Shown in pieces: positions 41,837-50,437 of a stretch of 64,000 bases of DNA. Position 1 is the stretch's first letter; each line of letters starts with the position of its first letter. Origin of the DNA: Chlamydiota bacterium (GTDB lineage: Bacteria > Chlamydiota > Chlamydiia > Chlamydiales > RGXB01); assembly GCA_016866495.1 (NCBI GenBank), contig VGMG01000002.1:1-64000 (forward strand). The letters are read 5' to 3'. The notes under the pieces are model-generated. The model was not told the origin of the DNA and ran no database searches. It saw only the letters and a list, made by a program, of their open reading frames with translations. A program made the position numbers and the translations under genes.

Positions 41837-43149
41837 TCGGACACAAAATCTAAGAAAAGTTTCAATCCATAGGATGTGCCTTGAGATTTATCCATAGCGG
41901 TGCCCGCAATATCAAGATGGGCAAAAGGGATGTCTTTCAAGAGATGTTGATAAATAAATATAGCGCCTTGCGTAGCAGAGGCCTCACGCTTTCCGGCGTT
42001 TTTCATATCCGCTACCTCTGATTTCAAAAGATCCATAAAAGAATCCTTGTCAAAAGGCAACGTCCATAGAGGCTCTTGAGCTTTCTCAGAAGACTCCAAA
42101 AGCGCCATCCTGAGCCTAGGATTATCAGAAAAAAGCCCAGCTATTTTTTTTCCAAGAGCTATGATCACAGCACCTGTGAGAGTTGCAGCAGTAATAATAC
42201 AGCTGAGTTTTTTATTTTCTGCAATCCAGGCAACCGAATCGGCCAAAATCAGGCGACCCTCAGCATCCGTATTGGTTATCTCTACACTTTTTTTAGATTT
42301 ACCCACGATTATGTCGGATAATCTAATCGAATTACTACTAATAGAGTTATCTGCTATCGGAAGTGCAAAATAGACGTTTTTTCTCACCTTCAGTGTTGCC
42401 AAAAGGTAGGCCAAATGCAAGTATAAAACGGCACCGGCACAATCTCCATGCATCTCGATCATTGAGTCGCTAGGCTTCAAGCTGTAACCACCCGTATCGA
42501 AAACCATTCCCTTTCCAACAAGACCGATAAAGGGCTCTTTATCATCACCACCGCGATACTCTATCAAAATCAATTTAGGAGGATCTGTAGATTCCGATCC
42601 TTTACCGACTCCGTAGTGCAGGTTCAACCCCTCTTTTTGCAACCACTTGTGGTCATGTACCTCTAGATGGATACCATTAAGCCCATGTAAGAGCTCTTTT
42701 GCGTAATCTACAAAATAGGCAACGTTTCGATCTTTGTAGGGAGTGCTTAAAAGCTCTTTCATCATAAACTGTGTATCTAAAACAGTTTTGATTGCATGGA
42801 TATTGGCAGGGATTTGATCCAAATATACCCTCTTCAAAAAGACCCCTTTTTTCGAAAGGTAGCGATCGAAGCGGTAGTTTCCCTCAAAAAGGGCGTAAAT
42901 CTGCTCCTCGATCTGATCATTTAGGGCGGGCAAATAGACATCTTCTATTTTTTTGTCGCGTAAAAATGCCCCTAGTTTTTTATGTGCATCTCTCAAGGCC
43001 TCGGGTGTCATCGACGATTTAAGACCTACTTCTACGACATTTTCATGCATGTAGATCTCTATGGCCTCTTTGGTAGAGTAATGAATTCTCGTAGGGTGAC
43101 CTTCACCTTTTTTTAAAAATTCTACGTTGAGATGCACAGGTTTATTCAT
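41821..43149 (-). CDS. pepA: Leucyl aminopeptidase (M17)
   Basis: Dinuclear-metal cytosolic aminopeptidase. The catalytic half carries GKGMVFDTGGYSLKPS near residue 232, the M17 signature NTDAEGRLILADS near 291 and the following metal and bicarbonate-binding residues. At 442 residues it is about 50 shorter than E. coli PepA, chiefly in the N-terminal domain. It lies 16 bases after ssb on the same strand, a pairing I recall from Chlamydia. Confidence 0.92.
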   Translation of the reverse strand: MNKPVHLNVEFLKKGEGHPTRIHYSTKEAIEIYMHENVVEVGLKSSMTPEALRDAHKKLGAFLRDKKIEDVYLPALNDQIEEQIYALFEGNYRFDRYLSKKGVFLKRVYLDQIPANIHAIKTVLDTQFMMKELLSTPYKDRNVAYFVDYAKELLHGLNGIHLEVHDHKWLQKEGLNLHYGVGKGSESTDPPKLILIEYRGGDDKEPFIGLVGKGMVFDTGGYSLKPSDSMIEMHGDCAGAVLYLHLAYLLATLKVRKNVYFALPIADNSISSNSIRLSDIIVGKSKKSVEITNTDAEGRLILADSVAWIAENKKLSCIITAATLTGAVIIALGKKIAGLFSDNPRLRMALLESSEKAQEPLWTLPFDKDSFMDLLKSEVADMKNAGKREASATQGAIFIYQHLLKDIPFAHLDIAGTAMDKSQGTSYGLKLFLDFVSEWKSL

Positions 43150-43165
43150 AGGGATTTCCTATTCT

Positions 43166-43621
43166 TTAGAAAGGGATTTCATCATCTTGGAAGGCAGGGT
43201 GTTGGCTTCCCTGCATCACCGGCTCAAAATCAAAATCGTTAGATTCAAATCCCGATCCGTTTGGACTCGATCCCTTATTGCCCGAGTTCGCCGATGAGGA
43301 GCTATCTGATTTGCCGAACGGACTAAAAGAGATGTTTGAAACTGTAATTTCCAAAGAGGTCTGTGGTTTGTTCTCACGATCCATATAGATCTGTGGTTTA
43401 TGTAGTTCGCCTTGAATCATCAAAGCTGTACCTTTTTTCATGTAGGGGAGCATTTTATCATACTGTTCACCCCAAACAGTGATACGGTACCAAATCGTCT
43501 CATCTTTGCCACCTTTTTTAGAGCTACAAGCGAAACGAAAGTTTGTCACCTTTTGTCCGGAAGGAGTGAATCTGGTTTCCGGATCCGAACCTAAACGGCC
43601 GGCTAATAAGACGAAATTCAT
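43166..43621 (-). CDS. ssb: Single-stranded DNA-binding protein
   Basis: OB-fold protein coating single-stranded DNA. MNFVLLAGRLGSDPETRFTP opens the protein, and after about 105 residues a flexible Ser/Gly/Asn linker leads to the acidic tip DDEIPF, the docking site for partner proteins such as the chi subunit. 151 residues. Confidence 0.95.
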   Translation of the reverse strand: MNFVLLAGRLGSDPETRFTPSGQKVTNFRFACSSKKGGKDETIWYRITVWGEQYDKMLPYMKKGTALMIQGELHKPQIYMDRENKPQTSLEITVSNISFSPFGKSDSSSSANSGNKGSSPNGSGFESNDFDFEPVMQGSQHPAFQDDEIPF

Positions 43622-43823
43622 CTGGTAATTCCTGTAAAATTTACATCTCTACTCTAGCATTATGAATGCAATCTTTGCACTAAAAATAGAATGTGTGTCG
43701 TCAGTTTAGTGCGCCAAAGCCAATCCTTAAAAAATTTCCTGTTTTTCCCTCTTGAATATCGCCACGATTCGTTCAAAAAACCATAAATGGACTTAAATGA
43801 GAAAATAGAATAAAAAAGTTTTT

Positions 43824-45551
43824 ATGTATGCGCTAAAATCTTTAGATCAGCCCTCCAGCCTAGCACCCTCTGATGAGGGTTCCATCGATATTATTGTCAC
43901 AAAAAAACTTCTGGAGACCGTGCAGCAAAAAGAGGTAAAAAAATGGAACCATAAAATTGAATCTATGGTTTTTAAAAAGCTTCTTCCCGACCTTGTGGAA
44001 AAATTCTCCTCTCTCCAATCTACAGAAGGGTACATCAAAAATAGCGTTGAACGGGCGATCAAGCACGTTAAAGTACTCTATAAAGATAAAAGCGCCCTAG
44101 AGACAAATGGACAAATCAATGTCCCTTTGATGATCCAAAACTGTATAGAGACTCATAAAAACCAATCTACTTTTGACGTATATCATCAAGCATTATTGGA
44201 CGCAAAAACACTATGCGGACTCTTTCCAAATATGGAGGATCAAAAAGCTCAAGAGCGTGTGGCTAAAGCTATTTTTTCTATCGGTCAACACGTTTGTACA
44301 TCCAAAGGGCCTAAAACCCCCTTTGAGAAAATGGAGACACTGGATTACTTGATTCTCGAGCAGCAGTTTGACCTTCTTTCCAATTACCAAATAACCTCTT
44401 ATGAAAATTTAAAGCAAAATGTCTATTTGCGCCTCAAATCTACAGAAGCAATTGCGAAAATGGACCACTTACCCGTGCTCATCGCTTCAGTGCATGCCCA
44501 TCATCTAGCTTACTCGATGGACTTCGAAAAAAAATGGGGTAAAAAAAACGTAGAATCATTAAAAAAATTTGTTTCAAAACAAATTGAAATGCATAAAACG
44601 ATGCACCCGATTGAATTGGTCAATAGGATACTCTTTCTTTACCATGTCAGCGGTCAAAAAGAGAAAAAAAAAGAGATTGTTGACGCAGCTCGAGACTATC
44701 TTACCTCTTTATCTACCGATTTATATTCCCCCTCGCTACATCGACTAGGGCATGAGGTTTATCTTTTTATCAATAATGAGATCAGAAAAATTAAAACAAT
44801 GCGCCCTTTGACAACTCTTAAAGAGATTCTTTTGGAGGTGCAACAAATGTTTTCTTTCGTAGATGATGTCGTGGGTATACCCGCTCAACAAAAAGATCTT
44901 TTAGAGATATTTGCTTTTTCTCATTTCTATGAGCATCATCCTTTGATGGAACAACTCCAAAATGAGCACAAAGAGATCCTTTCAAGGCATTTAGCTAAAA
45001 CCGCCGTAGAGAAAGGAGCTAAAGAGTTCAGACAGACCGTTCATACGACCTACGACAGAATTGTGAGGTATAAAAACCTCCAAATTCCCACTAGTCAAGA
45101 GGACAATTTCTTTAGAGAAGAGACTCTCATAGACAAAATTTCCCATTTTGCCTCTCAGAACGAACTTGTTCTCGATTTGTGGAAAGCATCTCTAGATCAT
45201 CCCCTCTTTAAGCTAGTGAAAAGGAGCGTTGCAAAAGAGGAGATCACAACCTTATCAAGAGATGAAAGAGATCTCATTATTGAAAAGTTTCTTATCTCAA
45301 ACCCGCTTTTACGAAAGTACGCCCCCTATTACCATGAAGAGGTGGTGTTCTTTAATAAAATTCTTTGGTATACCTCAAGTAAAAAAGGACAAAAAACCTC
45401 TTTTGAGCGTTTTTACCAGTGGCACTATGAGCAACTCAAAGCCAAGAATCCCGCTATAAAAGGTCGAGAATTGATAAAAAAAATGGAAGAGCTTACCACA
45501 AAAACGCTCCCCTTGATGCCTTCGTATCGCTTGCAAGTAGCTGCAATCTAA
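43824..45551 (+). CDS. Hypothetical alpha-helical protein, 575 residues
   Basis: Not recognised. 575 residues, predicted almost entirely helical, Lys-rich, no signal peptide and no membrane helix. There is no Shine-Dalgarno sequence ahead of the ATG, which follows AAAAAAGTTTTT. It sits between the ssb-pepA-pseudouridine synthase unit and lgt with its own 202-base upstream region. I see no convincing similarity to the 939-residue orphan nearby. A host-directed role is possible but unproven. Confidence 0.62.
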   Translation: MYALKSLDQPSSLAPSDEGSIDIIVTKKLLETVQQKEVKKWNHKIESMVFKKLLPDLVEKFSSLQSTEGYIKNSVERAIKHVKVLYKDKSALETNGQINVPLMIQNCIETHKNQSTFDVYHQALLDAKTLCGLFPNMEDQKAQERVAKAIFSIGQHVCTSKGPKTPFEKMETLDYLILEQQFDLLSNYQITSYENLKQNVYLRLKSTEAIAKMDHLPVLIASVHAHHLAYSMDFEKKWGKKNVESLKKFVSKQIEMHKTMHPIELVNRILFLYHVSGQKEKKKEIVDAARDYLTSLSTDLYSPSLHRLGHEVYLFINNEIRKIKTMRPLTTLKEILLEVQQMFSFVDDVVGIPAQQKDLLEIFAFSHFYEHHPLMEQLQNEHKEILSRHLAKTAVEKGAKEFRQTVHTTYDRIVRYKNLQIPTSQEDNFFREETLIDKISHFASQNELVLDLWKASLDHPLFKLVKRSVAKEEITTLSRDERDLIIEKFLISNPLLRKYAPYYHEEVVFFNKILWYTSSKKGQKTSFERFYQWHYEQLKAKNPAIKGRELIKKMEELTTKTLPLMPSYRLQVAAI

Positions 45552-45563
45552 AGCACTTTAATT

Positions 45564-46403
45564 TTATGAAATCCTTTGAGAAAAGGGCTCTTTGATTTTA
45601 TTGTTCAGCGCAAAAAATAGACTAAAAGCAAACATTACGATCAACGGGATCGATAAAAGCTGACCCATATTCAGTGTGAAACCTAAAGTATAAATACTCT
45701 GATCCTCTTTGAGAAATTCCACAAAAAATCTCCCTATAGACATCAATAAACCCAACACAGACGCAACAACCGCGGTTTTTGAGCGATTCTTTAATAGGGC
45801 AAATCCAATTAGAGCAAGAGAAAAATAAAAAAGAGATTCATAAATCTGCACAGGGTGTCTGGGATAGAGTCCATAGGACGAAAAAGCTTGTGGGGTTTGA
45901 AACACCATACCCCATGGCAGGTCTGTTTTTAAACCAAGAATCTCCTGATTCATAAAATTTCCCAAACGTATGAATCCACCAAGGATCATACCACAAGGGA
46001 AAATTCTATCTAAAAGCTTAAAAAAAGGGAGCCGATAAACAAAAACAAAAAGATAGCAGGTCAAAAATGAGCAGATAATCCCCCCATGGCTTGCAAGCCC
46101 CCCCTCCCAAAATCTAAAAGGGCGTAAAGGATCTTCCAATAGCCAATTTAAAGACTCATAAAAAAATAAATGAAACAGTCTTGCTCCTAAAACAATACCC
46201 ACTATCAGGAAATTCGTGATCTTTGTGGCGATCTCTTCTCCACTAAATGGAGAAAAAGGGCGCCAGTCACAAGCAAATTTTAGAGCTCTTAACCCTAAAC
46301 CAAAACCTAGCGCAAACAATATGCCATACCAGGCGATCGGATAATCGATAAAAGGGATGGTAAATGCGACTCTTGGGGGGTCAACAAAAATATGGAGGAT
46401 CAT
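45564..46403 (-). CDS. lgt: Prolipoprotein diacylglyceryl transferase
   Basis: Attaches diacylglycerol to the lipobox cysteine of prolipoproteins. Seven hydrophobic helices; the motif GGLASHGGI near residue 100 and GFIRLGNFMNQEILG near 143 (Lgt signature with the essential Arg, Asn and Glu) are visible. 279 residues. It overlaps the upstream small membrane gene by 4 bases. Confidence 0.93.
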   Translation of the reverse strand: MILHIFVDPPRVAFTIPFIDYPIAWYGILFALGFGLGLRALKFACDWRPFSPFSGEEIATKITNFLIVGIVLGARLFHLFFYESLNWLLEDPLRPFRFWEGGLASHGGIICSFLTCYLFVFVYRLPFFKLLDRIFPCGMILGGFIRLGNFMNQEILGLKTDLPWGMVFQTPQAFSSYGLYPRHPVQIYESLFYFSLALIGFALLKNRSKTAVVASVLGLLMSIGRFFVEFLKEDQSIYTLGFTLNMGQLLSIPLIVMFAFSLFFALNNKIKEPFSQRIS

Positions 46404-46783
46404 TTTGTATCCAAAGCCCGGCTCCCCTCAACAAAACGTCGGGATCTAAAGACTGCTCCACGAATTAGGGCGAAACCTATAGCGACCTGCAAAAGACCTC
46501 TAGCCTCGGCGGGCATAGAAAGCTGAGCTAAAATCACGCCAAATCCCATCATAAGTGCAATTAAAAGAAAGTCTTTAGGTAAAGGATCTCTTAGAGCACT
46601 TCTCATTAAAATATTTCTAGCTTTGAGCTCTCCAAGCAAATACCCCACGATTAACAATGAAATGTGTAGCGCGCGATTTTCAGAGATTGCCCCAAGATTA
46701 CCAGCCCCTTTTGTAAAGAGAATTAGCCCTCCGGAAAACCATAAAATCATCAGAATAATTTTTTGAATGCGTATTGAGATCAT
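46400..46783 (-). CDS. Small four-helix membrane protein
   Basis: 127 residues with hydrophobic segments at about 8-28, 40-55, 70-90 and 93-110. Opens MISIRIQKIILM and ends in a basic, Arg-rich tail. Coupled to lgt by an ATGA overlap, hence one transcript. I do not recognise a named family. Confidence 0.65.
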   Translation of the reverse strand: MISIRIQKIILMILWFSGGLILFTKGAGNLGAISENRALHISLLIVGYLLGELKARNILMRSALRDPLPKDFLLIALMMGFGVILAQLSMPAEARGLLQVAIGFALIRGAVFRSRRFVEGSRALDTK

Positions 46784-46868
46784 AGTGTAAGCTTAGCGCA
46801 AAAACCGATATTTTGCGACAAAAAAACTCTTCACTTATTTGGACCTCTTGCTTTATATTTGAAGACTT

Positions 46869-47951
46869 ATGAATGTAGCCTTAGCCTTTACACGTATTTT
46901 TTTTACAATCCTAAGTATTTTTTTTATCACACTCTATTCCATCCAGTCAAACCAAGGGGATCTAATAGGTCGAGTGATTTTTGGCATGCTTGGAGGTTTT
47001 AGCTTCAGCCTTCTTTTAATTGGGTTTGACACTTTTTTTCGAAAATTTAATTTACGCTCATTCAATATAGCGGTTGTTGGTCTTTTTCTTGGCTATCTCA
47101 TGGGTGAGGCTTTGAATTTGATTCTAAAAGCGATCCTGAGCATCAGTGCCCTCTCTTTTTCTTTGAACATTACAAGTATCGAAATCATTTCGATTTGCTT
47201 ATTTCTTTTTGGCACCTACCTCGGTACAATCATGACCCTTCGCTGGTCCGATGAACTCTATGTGAGTATCCCGTTTATCAAATTTAGCCAAATGAATCAG
47301 CGTAGACGAGATATCATGATCGATATAGCGACTTTGATGGATCCACGATTCAACGATTTTTGTACTACCCGTCTTTTAGACCAATCTATTTTAGTTCCCC
47401 GTTTTATCGTTAAAGAGCTTTACGCTTTAATTGAGGTTTCAGATGACAACTCTAAAATTAAAGCTCGTAAAGCGATTGAAACTTTGAAAAGGCTCGAAAC
47501 CTTACCCGGATTCGGCTTACGCTATAGTGAGACCGATTTTCCTGAAATTAAAGAAATCGCTCAAAAAATGGTCCGTTTAAGTCGACTTGTGGACGCTAAC
47601 ATTTTAACGGCCGAATCAAAACAGTATCAATTGAGCGGTTCTGAAGGGGTGGAGATCATCAATATCAATACTCTTGCCGCTGCCTTAAAACCTCTTATGC
47701 AAACTGGGGAGTTTATTCACATCAAAGTGCAACGTCAGGGCAAAGAGCCGCAACAAGGGATCGGCTATCTTGAAGACGGTACCATGGTTGTGATCAATAA
47801 CGCAGGCGATGCCATCGGACAAACTATCCGAGCGGCCATTCTTTCCTCCAAATCAAGCCCATCGGGTAGGATCATTTTCTGCAATGCCGTGGACAAATCG
47901 GGTCAACAGATCGGTTTTTCTTATGACGAATATCATGATGAGGACGCTTGA
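46869..47951 (+). CDS. PIN/TRAM domain membrane protein (YacL-like)
   Basis: Four membrane helices in residues 5-118, a PIN nuclease-like domain at about 150-265 and a TRAM domain at about 285-345, the YacL layout. The PIN motif IDIATLMDPRFNDF keeps the first and second acidic positions; the later ILTND site reads ILTAESK, so Asp is replaced by Glu-Ser. EIININTLAAALKP closes the domain as in relatives. 360 residues. Its stop overlaps acpS by 4 bases. YacL-type proteins have unclear function. Confidence 0.78.
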   Translation: MNVALAFTRIFFTILSIFFITLYSIQSNQGDLIGRVIFGMLGGFSFSLLLIGFDTFFRKFNLRSFNIAVVGLFLGYLMGEALNLILKAILSISALSFSLNITSIEIISICLFLFGTYLGTIMTLRWSDELYVSIPFIKFSQMNQRRRDIMIDIATLMDPRFNDFCTTRLLDQSILVPRFIVKELYALIEVSDDNSKIKARKAIETLKRLETLPGFGLRYSETDFPEIKEIAQKMVRLSRLVDANILTAESKQYQLSGSEGVEIININTLAAALKPLMQTGEFIHIKVQRQGKEPQQGIGYLEDGTMVVINNAGDAIGQTIRAAILSSKSSPSGRIIFCNAVDKSGQQIGFSYDEYHDEDA

Positions 47952-48292
47952 AGGGGCTTGGAACCGATATTATAGAGATTGCCCGTATTGAGCAGTCTAT
48001 AGAGGAATTTGGGGAGCACTTTCTCAGGCGCCACTTCACCCCAAAAGAAATTGCTTATTGCCAGTCTTTTAGCCGGCCTGCCGAGCGTTTTGCCGGCCGT
48101 TTCAGCGCCAAGGAGGCAATAGTCAAAGCTTTAGGCACAGGCTTTACAAAATTGGGCTTTCTCGACATTGAAATCGAAAATGACCAACTTGGAGCCCCCA
48201 AAGTTCAAGTGAGTTCTCTACCAAAAGAGACGTTCTACCTCTCCATATCCCACTGCCGGCTTTTTGCAACCGCAACAGCCATTTGGGTTTAA
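47948..48292 (+). CDS. acpS: Holo-acyl carrier protein synthase
   Basis: Transfers 4'-phosphopantetheine from CoA to a serine of ACP. GTDIIEIARIE near residue 5 and FAGRFSAKEAIVKAL near 46 are the two metal and CoA motifs. 114 residues, TTG start. Its target AcpP is encoded at 55435-55683. Confidence 0.92.
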   Translation: MKGLGTDIIEIARIEQSIEEFGEHFLRRHFTPKEIAYCQSFSRPAERFAGRFSAKEAIVKALGTGFTKLGFLDIEIENDQLGAPKVQVSSLPKETFYLSISHCRLFATATAIWV

Positions 48293-48330
48293 GTACGTTA
48301 CCCGTTAAGGCTGTTTTGTATAAAAAAAAT

Positions 48331-48359
48331 TTATAATTTTTCCATCTTTATGTTAAAAT
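48331..48359 (+). promoter_or_regulatory. Possible promoter for the kinase-like gene
   Basis: TTATAA at 48331-48336 and TAAAAT at 48354-48359 are 17 bases apart; the -35 is weak. The transcript would carry a leader of about 95 bases containing the hairpin at 48382-48408. Confidence 0.4.
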
Positions 48360-48381
48360 ATTCCCTTGCTCCTTGGAGACG

Positions 48382-48408
48382 TACCTCTTAAGTGGTGGGT
48401 ATTTTTTT
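48382..48408 (+). terminator. Hairpin with T7 tract in leader of kinase-like gene
   Basis: TACC (48382-48385) pairs with GGTA (48398-48401), extended inward by weak pairs, directly followed by TTTTTTT. Either a terminator of acpS or an attenuator, since it lies only 53 bases ahead of the next ATG. Confidence 0.45.
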
Positions 48409-48460
48409 AGCTCTTTGCTAACTGGCTGGGGCTTAATGGCAGCAAAAAAAAGAAGGTTTT

Positions 48461-49633
48461 ATGATTACCCCAAGCAATATTCAAGGGCAGATCCAATCAG
48501 ATCTTTTTCTTTTGCCGGATGCCCCTTTTCTTAAGGATTCTAACTATTTAAAAGATATTTCCGAAAAAATTGTGGAGTACGCATCCAAATACCCCCGACT
48601 CGACTCGATCAAAAAAGAGTTTAAAAAGAAGCTGGATACCACCAATTTATTCTATCTCCCCAACTCTGAGGGTTCTAAAAATCCAGGGGCGATACTTTTA
48701 GAACTTGGTATCATTATGAATCGGTCAGAAAAAGTTTATTCTCTATGGATAAAAGTGCCAAGAGACTTTAGTGATGGCAAACCTTTCAAGTACCGTTTAT
48801 CCATCTTAGATAGGGCAAACAACGCCGAGTCGGTAAAAAGATTTCAGTCTATTTACACCAAGGAAGAGGCTCTAAGAAATACACTGAAATTAGAAAAAAA
48901 TTGCCTTATGACAAAGATGTACCCTACACAGAAATTTCATGAAGAGGCGGTTATTTTGAGTAGGTACTACCCGACTTTGGATGTTTTCTTAAGGCTTCAC
49001 CCTGATTTTCCAAACTCTATTGATACTATTACCAAAGATCTAACTTTGAAGCTACATATACTCCACTCAAGTGGCCATGCACACGGAAATATTCATCCTA
49101 TGAGTCTTTATATTACTGAAGACCACACAAAAAAAAGAGTTTGCCTACTTGGGAATCTGAAGAACTTGCGGCAAGCGTCTGATACGAGCTTTTTCTATAC
49201 TCCCATCCCTTTTCTATCTTTTTCCTCCATTGTTGCCATGGGTAGGCCTAAACCCGTTTTTGACCCCATCCGGCAAGACATTTGGGCTCTTGGTTGCACT
49301 CTTTTTTCGATTTTTTCGAACCAAAAACTCTTCATGGATGAACTATTGAAGGCTTTCGGTGCTTCTTCAAAAAAATGCGGACCTTCCAAAAAATATATAG
49401 AACTCATAAACGATCTTTATCCAACAAAAAACCATTTGCTAAAAGACCGGATTGCCTCCGTCATTTCAAACTGTATTGCGCCCCCTTTTCAAATTCTATT
49501 TTTTGATATCTTTGATTTGGATTCAAAAAAACCTATCAAAGCTCTAGATATTTTTGAGGCTCTTTGCTTTATAGACAAAAGTCAATTTATAGAGGCTGTT
49601 AGAAGACCGGAAGCGGTAAGTCCAGCTGAATAA
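48461..49633 (+). CDS. Degenerate Ser/Thr protein kinase-like protein
   Basis: 390 residues. The C-terminal half has a kinase-fold signature: HAHGNIHPMSLYI (206-218) stands for HRDLKPxN, VCLLGNL (227-233) for the DFG strand, and RQDIWALGCTLFSIF (271-285) for DxWxxG of subdomain IX. The catalytic Asp is replaced by Asn210, the following Lys by His212, and the DFG Asp by Gly or Asn. No glycine-rich loop is clear. GAAGG precedes the ATG by 5 bases. Best read as a pseudokinase, possibly a secreted scaffold; subdomain IX is preserved, so the fold should be intact. Its 3' end overlaps the barrel gene by 35 bases. Confidence 0.68.
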   Translation: MITPSNIQGQIQSDLFLLPDAPFLKDSNYLKDISEKIVEYASKYPRLDSIKKEFKKKLDTTNLFYLPNSEGSKNPGAILLELGIIMNRSEKVYSLWIKVPRDFSDGKPFKYRLSILDRANNAESVKRFQSIYTKEEALRNTLKLEKNCLMTKMYPTQKFHEEAVILSRYYPTLDVFLRLHPDFPNSIDTITKDLTLKLHILHSSGHAHGNIHPMSLYITEDHTKKRVCLLGNLKNLRQASDTSFFYTPIPFLSFSSIVAMGRPKPVFDPIRQDIWALGCTLFSIFSNQKLFMDELLKAFGASSKKCGPSKKYIELINDLYPTKNHLLKDRIASVISNCIAPPFQILFFDIFDLDSKKPIKALDIFEALCFIDKSQFIEAVRRPEAVSPAE

Positions 49634-50429
49634 AAAACCCTTGCCGATCTTGGGGAAATGCTCTCGCAAAAAGACGGCCAAAATATCCCACTGAAAGAAA
49701 TCCCTCTTCAGCAAATGAATATCCCAAAAAAAGCTCTAAATCTATAGCACGATAAGCAGTCATTGCGTATCCGCGAAATGCATTCACATTGATACCAGTT
49801 AGGTTTCCGAAACCAAAAGTTCCTAAAATCGACAAATCAAAACTTAAGCGGTTATAGCTGAGTCTTCCCCCCACTGCAGGGTCTAGCCATGGATAACCTC
49901 TGTTGGCGATACCAAAATCTGCTGCAAGGTAGGGAGTGAAACAAAGGTTCGATCGGTCAAAAACAAAATTTTTAAAAATTTCTCCAAATAAAGAAAAATT
50001 AGCCACATCGTTGTAAGGTGTGATTGGATCTCGAAGCCTGTTCGTGGGGACAAATTGCACCAAAAGCCCCCCGTCAAAACTCAAAAAGTCCCCGCTCAGA
50101 TCATCAAGAAAAGCTTTTTTAAGATAGAATCCCCCACTTTCCAAATTGAAGGGGAGTTTTACTGTTTGGTTGAATTCAAATAAAGTGCCAAATTCTAAGT
50201 AACTCATCGTAGACATCCAGCTACTCAATGTGAGCTTATTTTCATTTGTGCGATAATTTACAGGATTCACTGCACCCTGGATTCTTGGGATATTTGCAAA
50301 ACTGTATGTCGCATCCAAGTGAATAAGATAGGGCATATTGGGTTCTAAATCGCCCAATGCTCCCGTAAGCTGTACGGGCAGAAGAATAAAAAGCCCAAGA
50401 ACCTTAAGCTTTATTTTTTTTAAATACAT
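49599..50429 (-). CDS. Predicted outer membrane beta-barrel protein
   Basis: From ATG at 50429 the product starts MYLKKIKLKVLGLFILLPVQ, a signal peptide cleaved near TGALG; the longer start at 50504 would bury this signal. The mature 250 residues are beta-rich with alternating aromatic strands and end in LPLPVF, a terminal Phe. I cannot name the family; porin-like function is inferred. Adjacent to trxB (8 bases) on the same strand. Confidence 0.62.
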   Translation of the reverse strand: MYLKKIKLKVLGLFILLPVQLTGALGDLEPNMPYLIHLDATYSFANIPRIQGAVNPVNYRTNENKLTLSSWMSTMSYLEFGTLFEFNQTVKLPFNLESGGFYLKKAFLDDLSGDFLSFDGGLLVQFVPTNRLRDPITPYNDVANFSLFGEIFKNFVFDRSNLCFTPYLAADFGIANRGYPWLDPAVGGRLSYNRLSFDLSILGTFGFGNLTGINVNAFRGYAMTAYRAIDLELFLGYSFAEEGFLSVGYFGRLFARAFPQDRQGFFIQLDLPLPVF

Positions 50430-50437
50430 AAAAAAAC

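Noticed and set aside
49599-49633. Overlap of the kinase-like and barrel genes taken as an error in one of them
   Set aside because: The barrel needs its terminal Phe for assembly and the kinase-like frame is intact; only the extreme tail overlaps.
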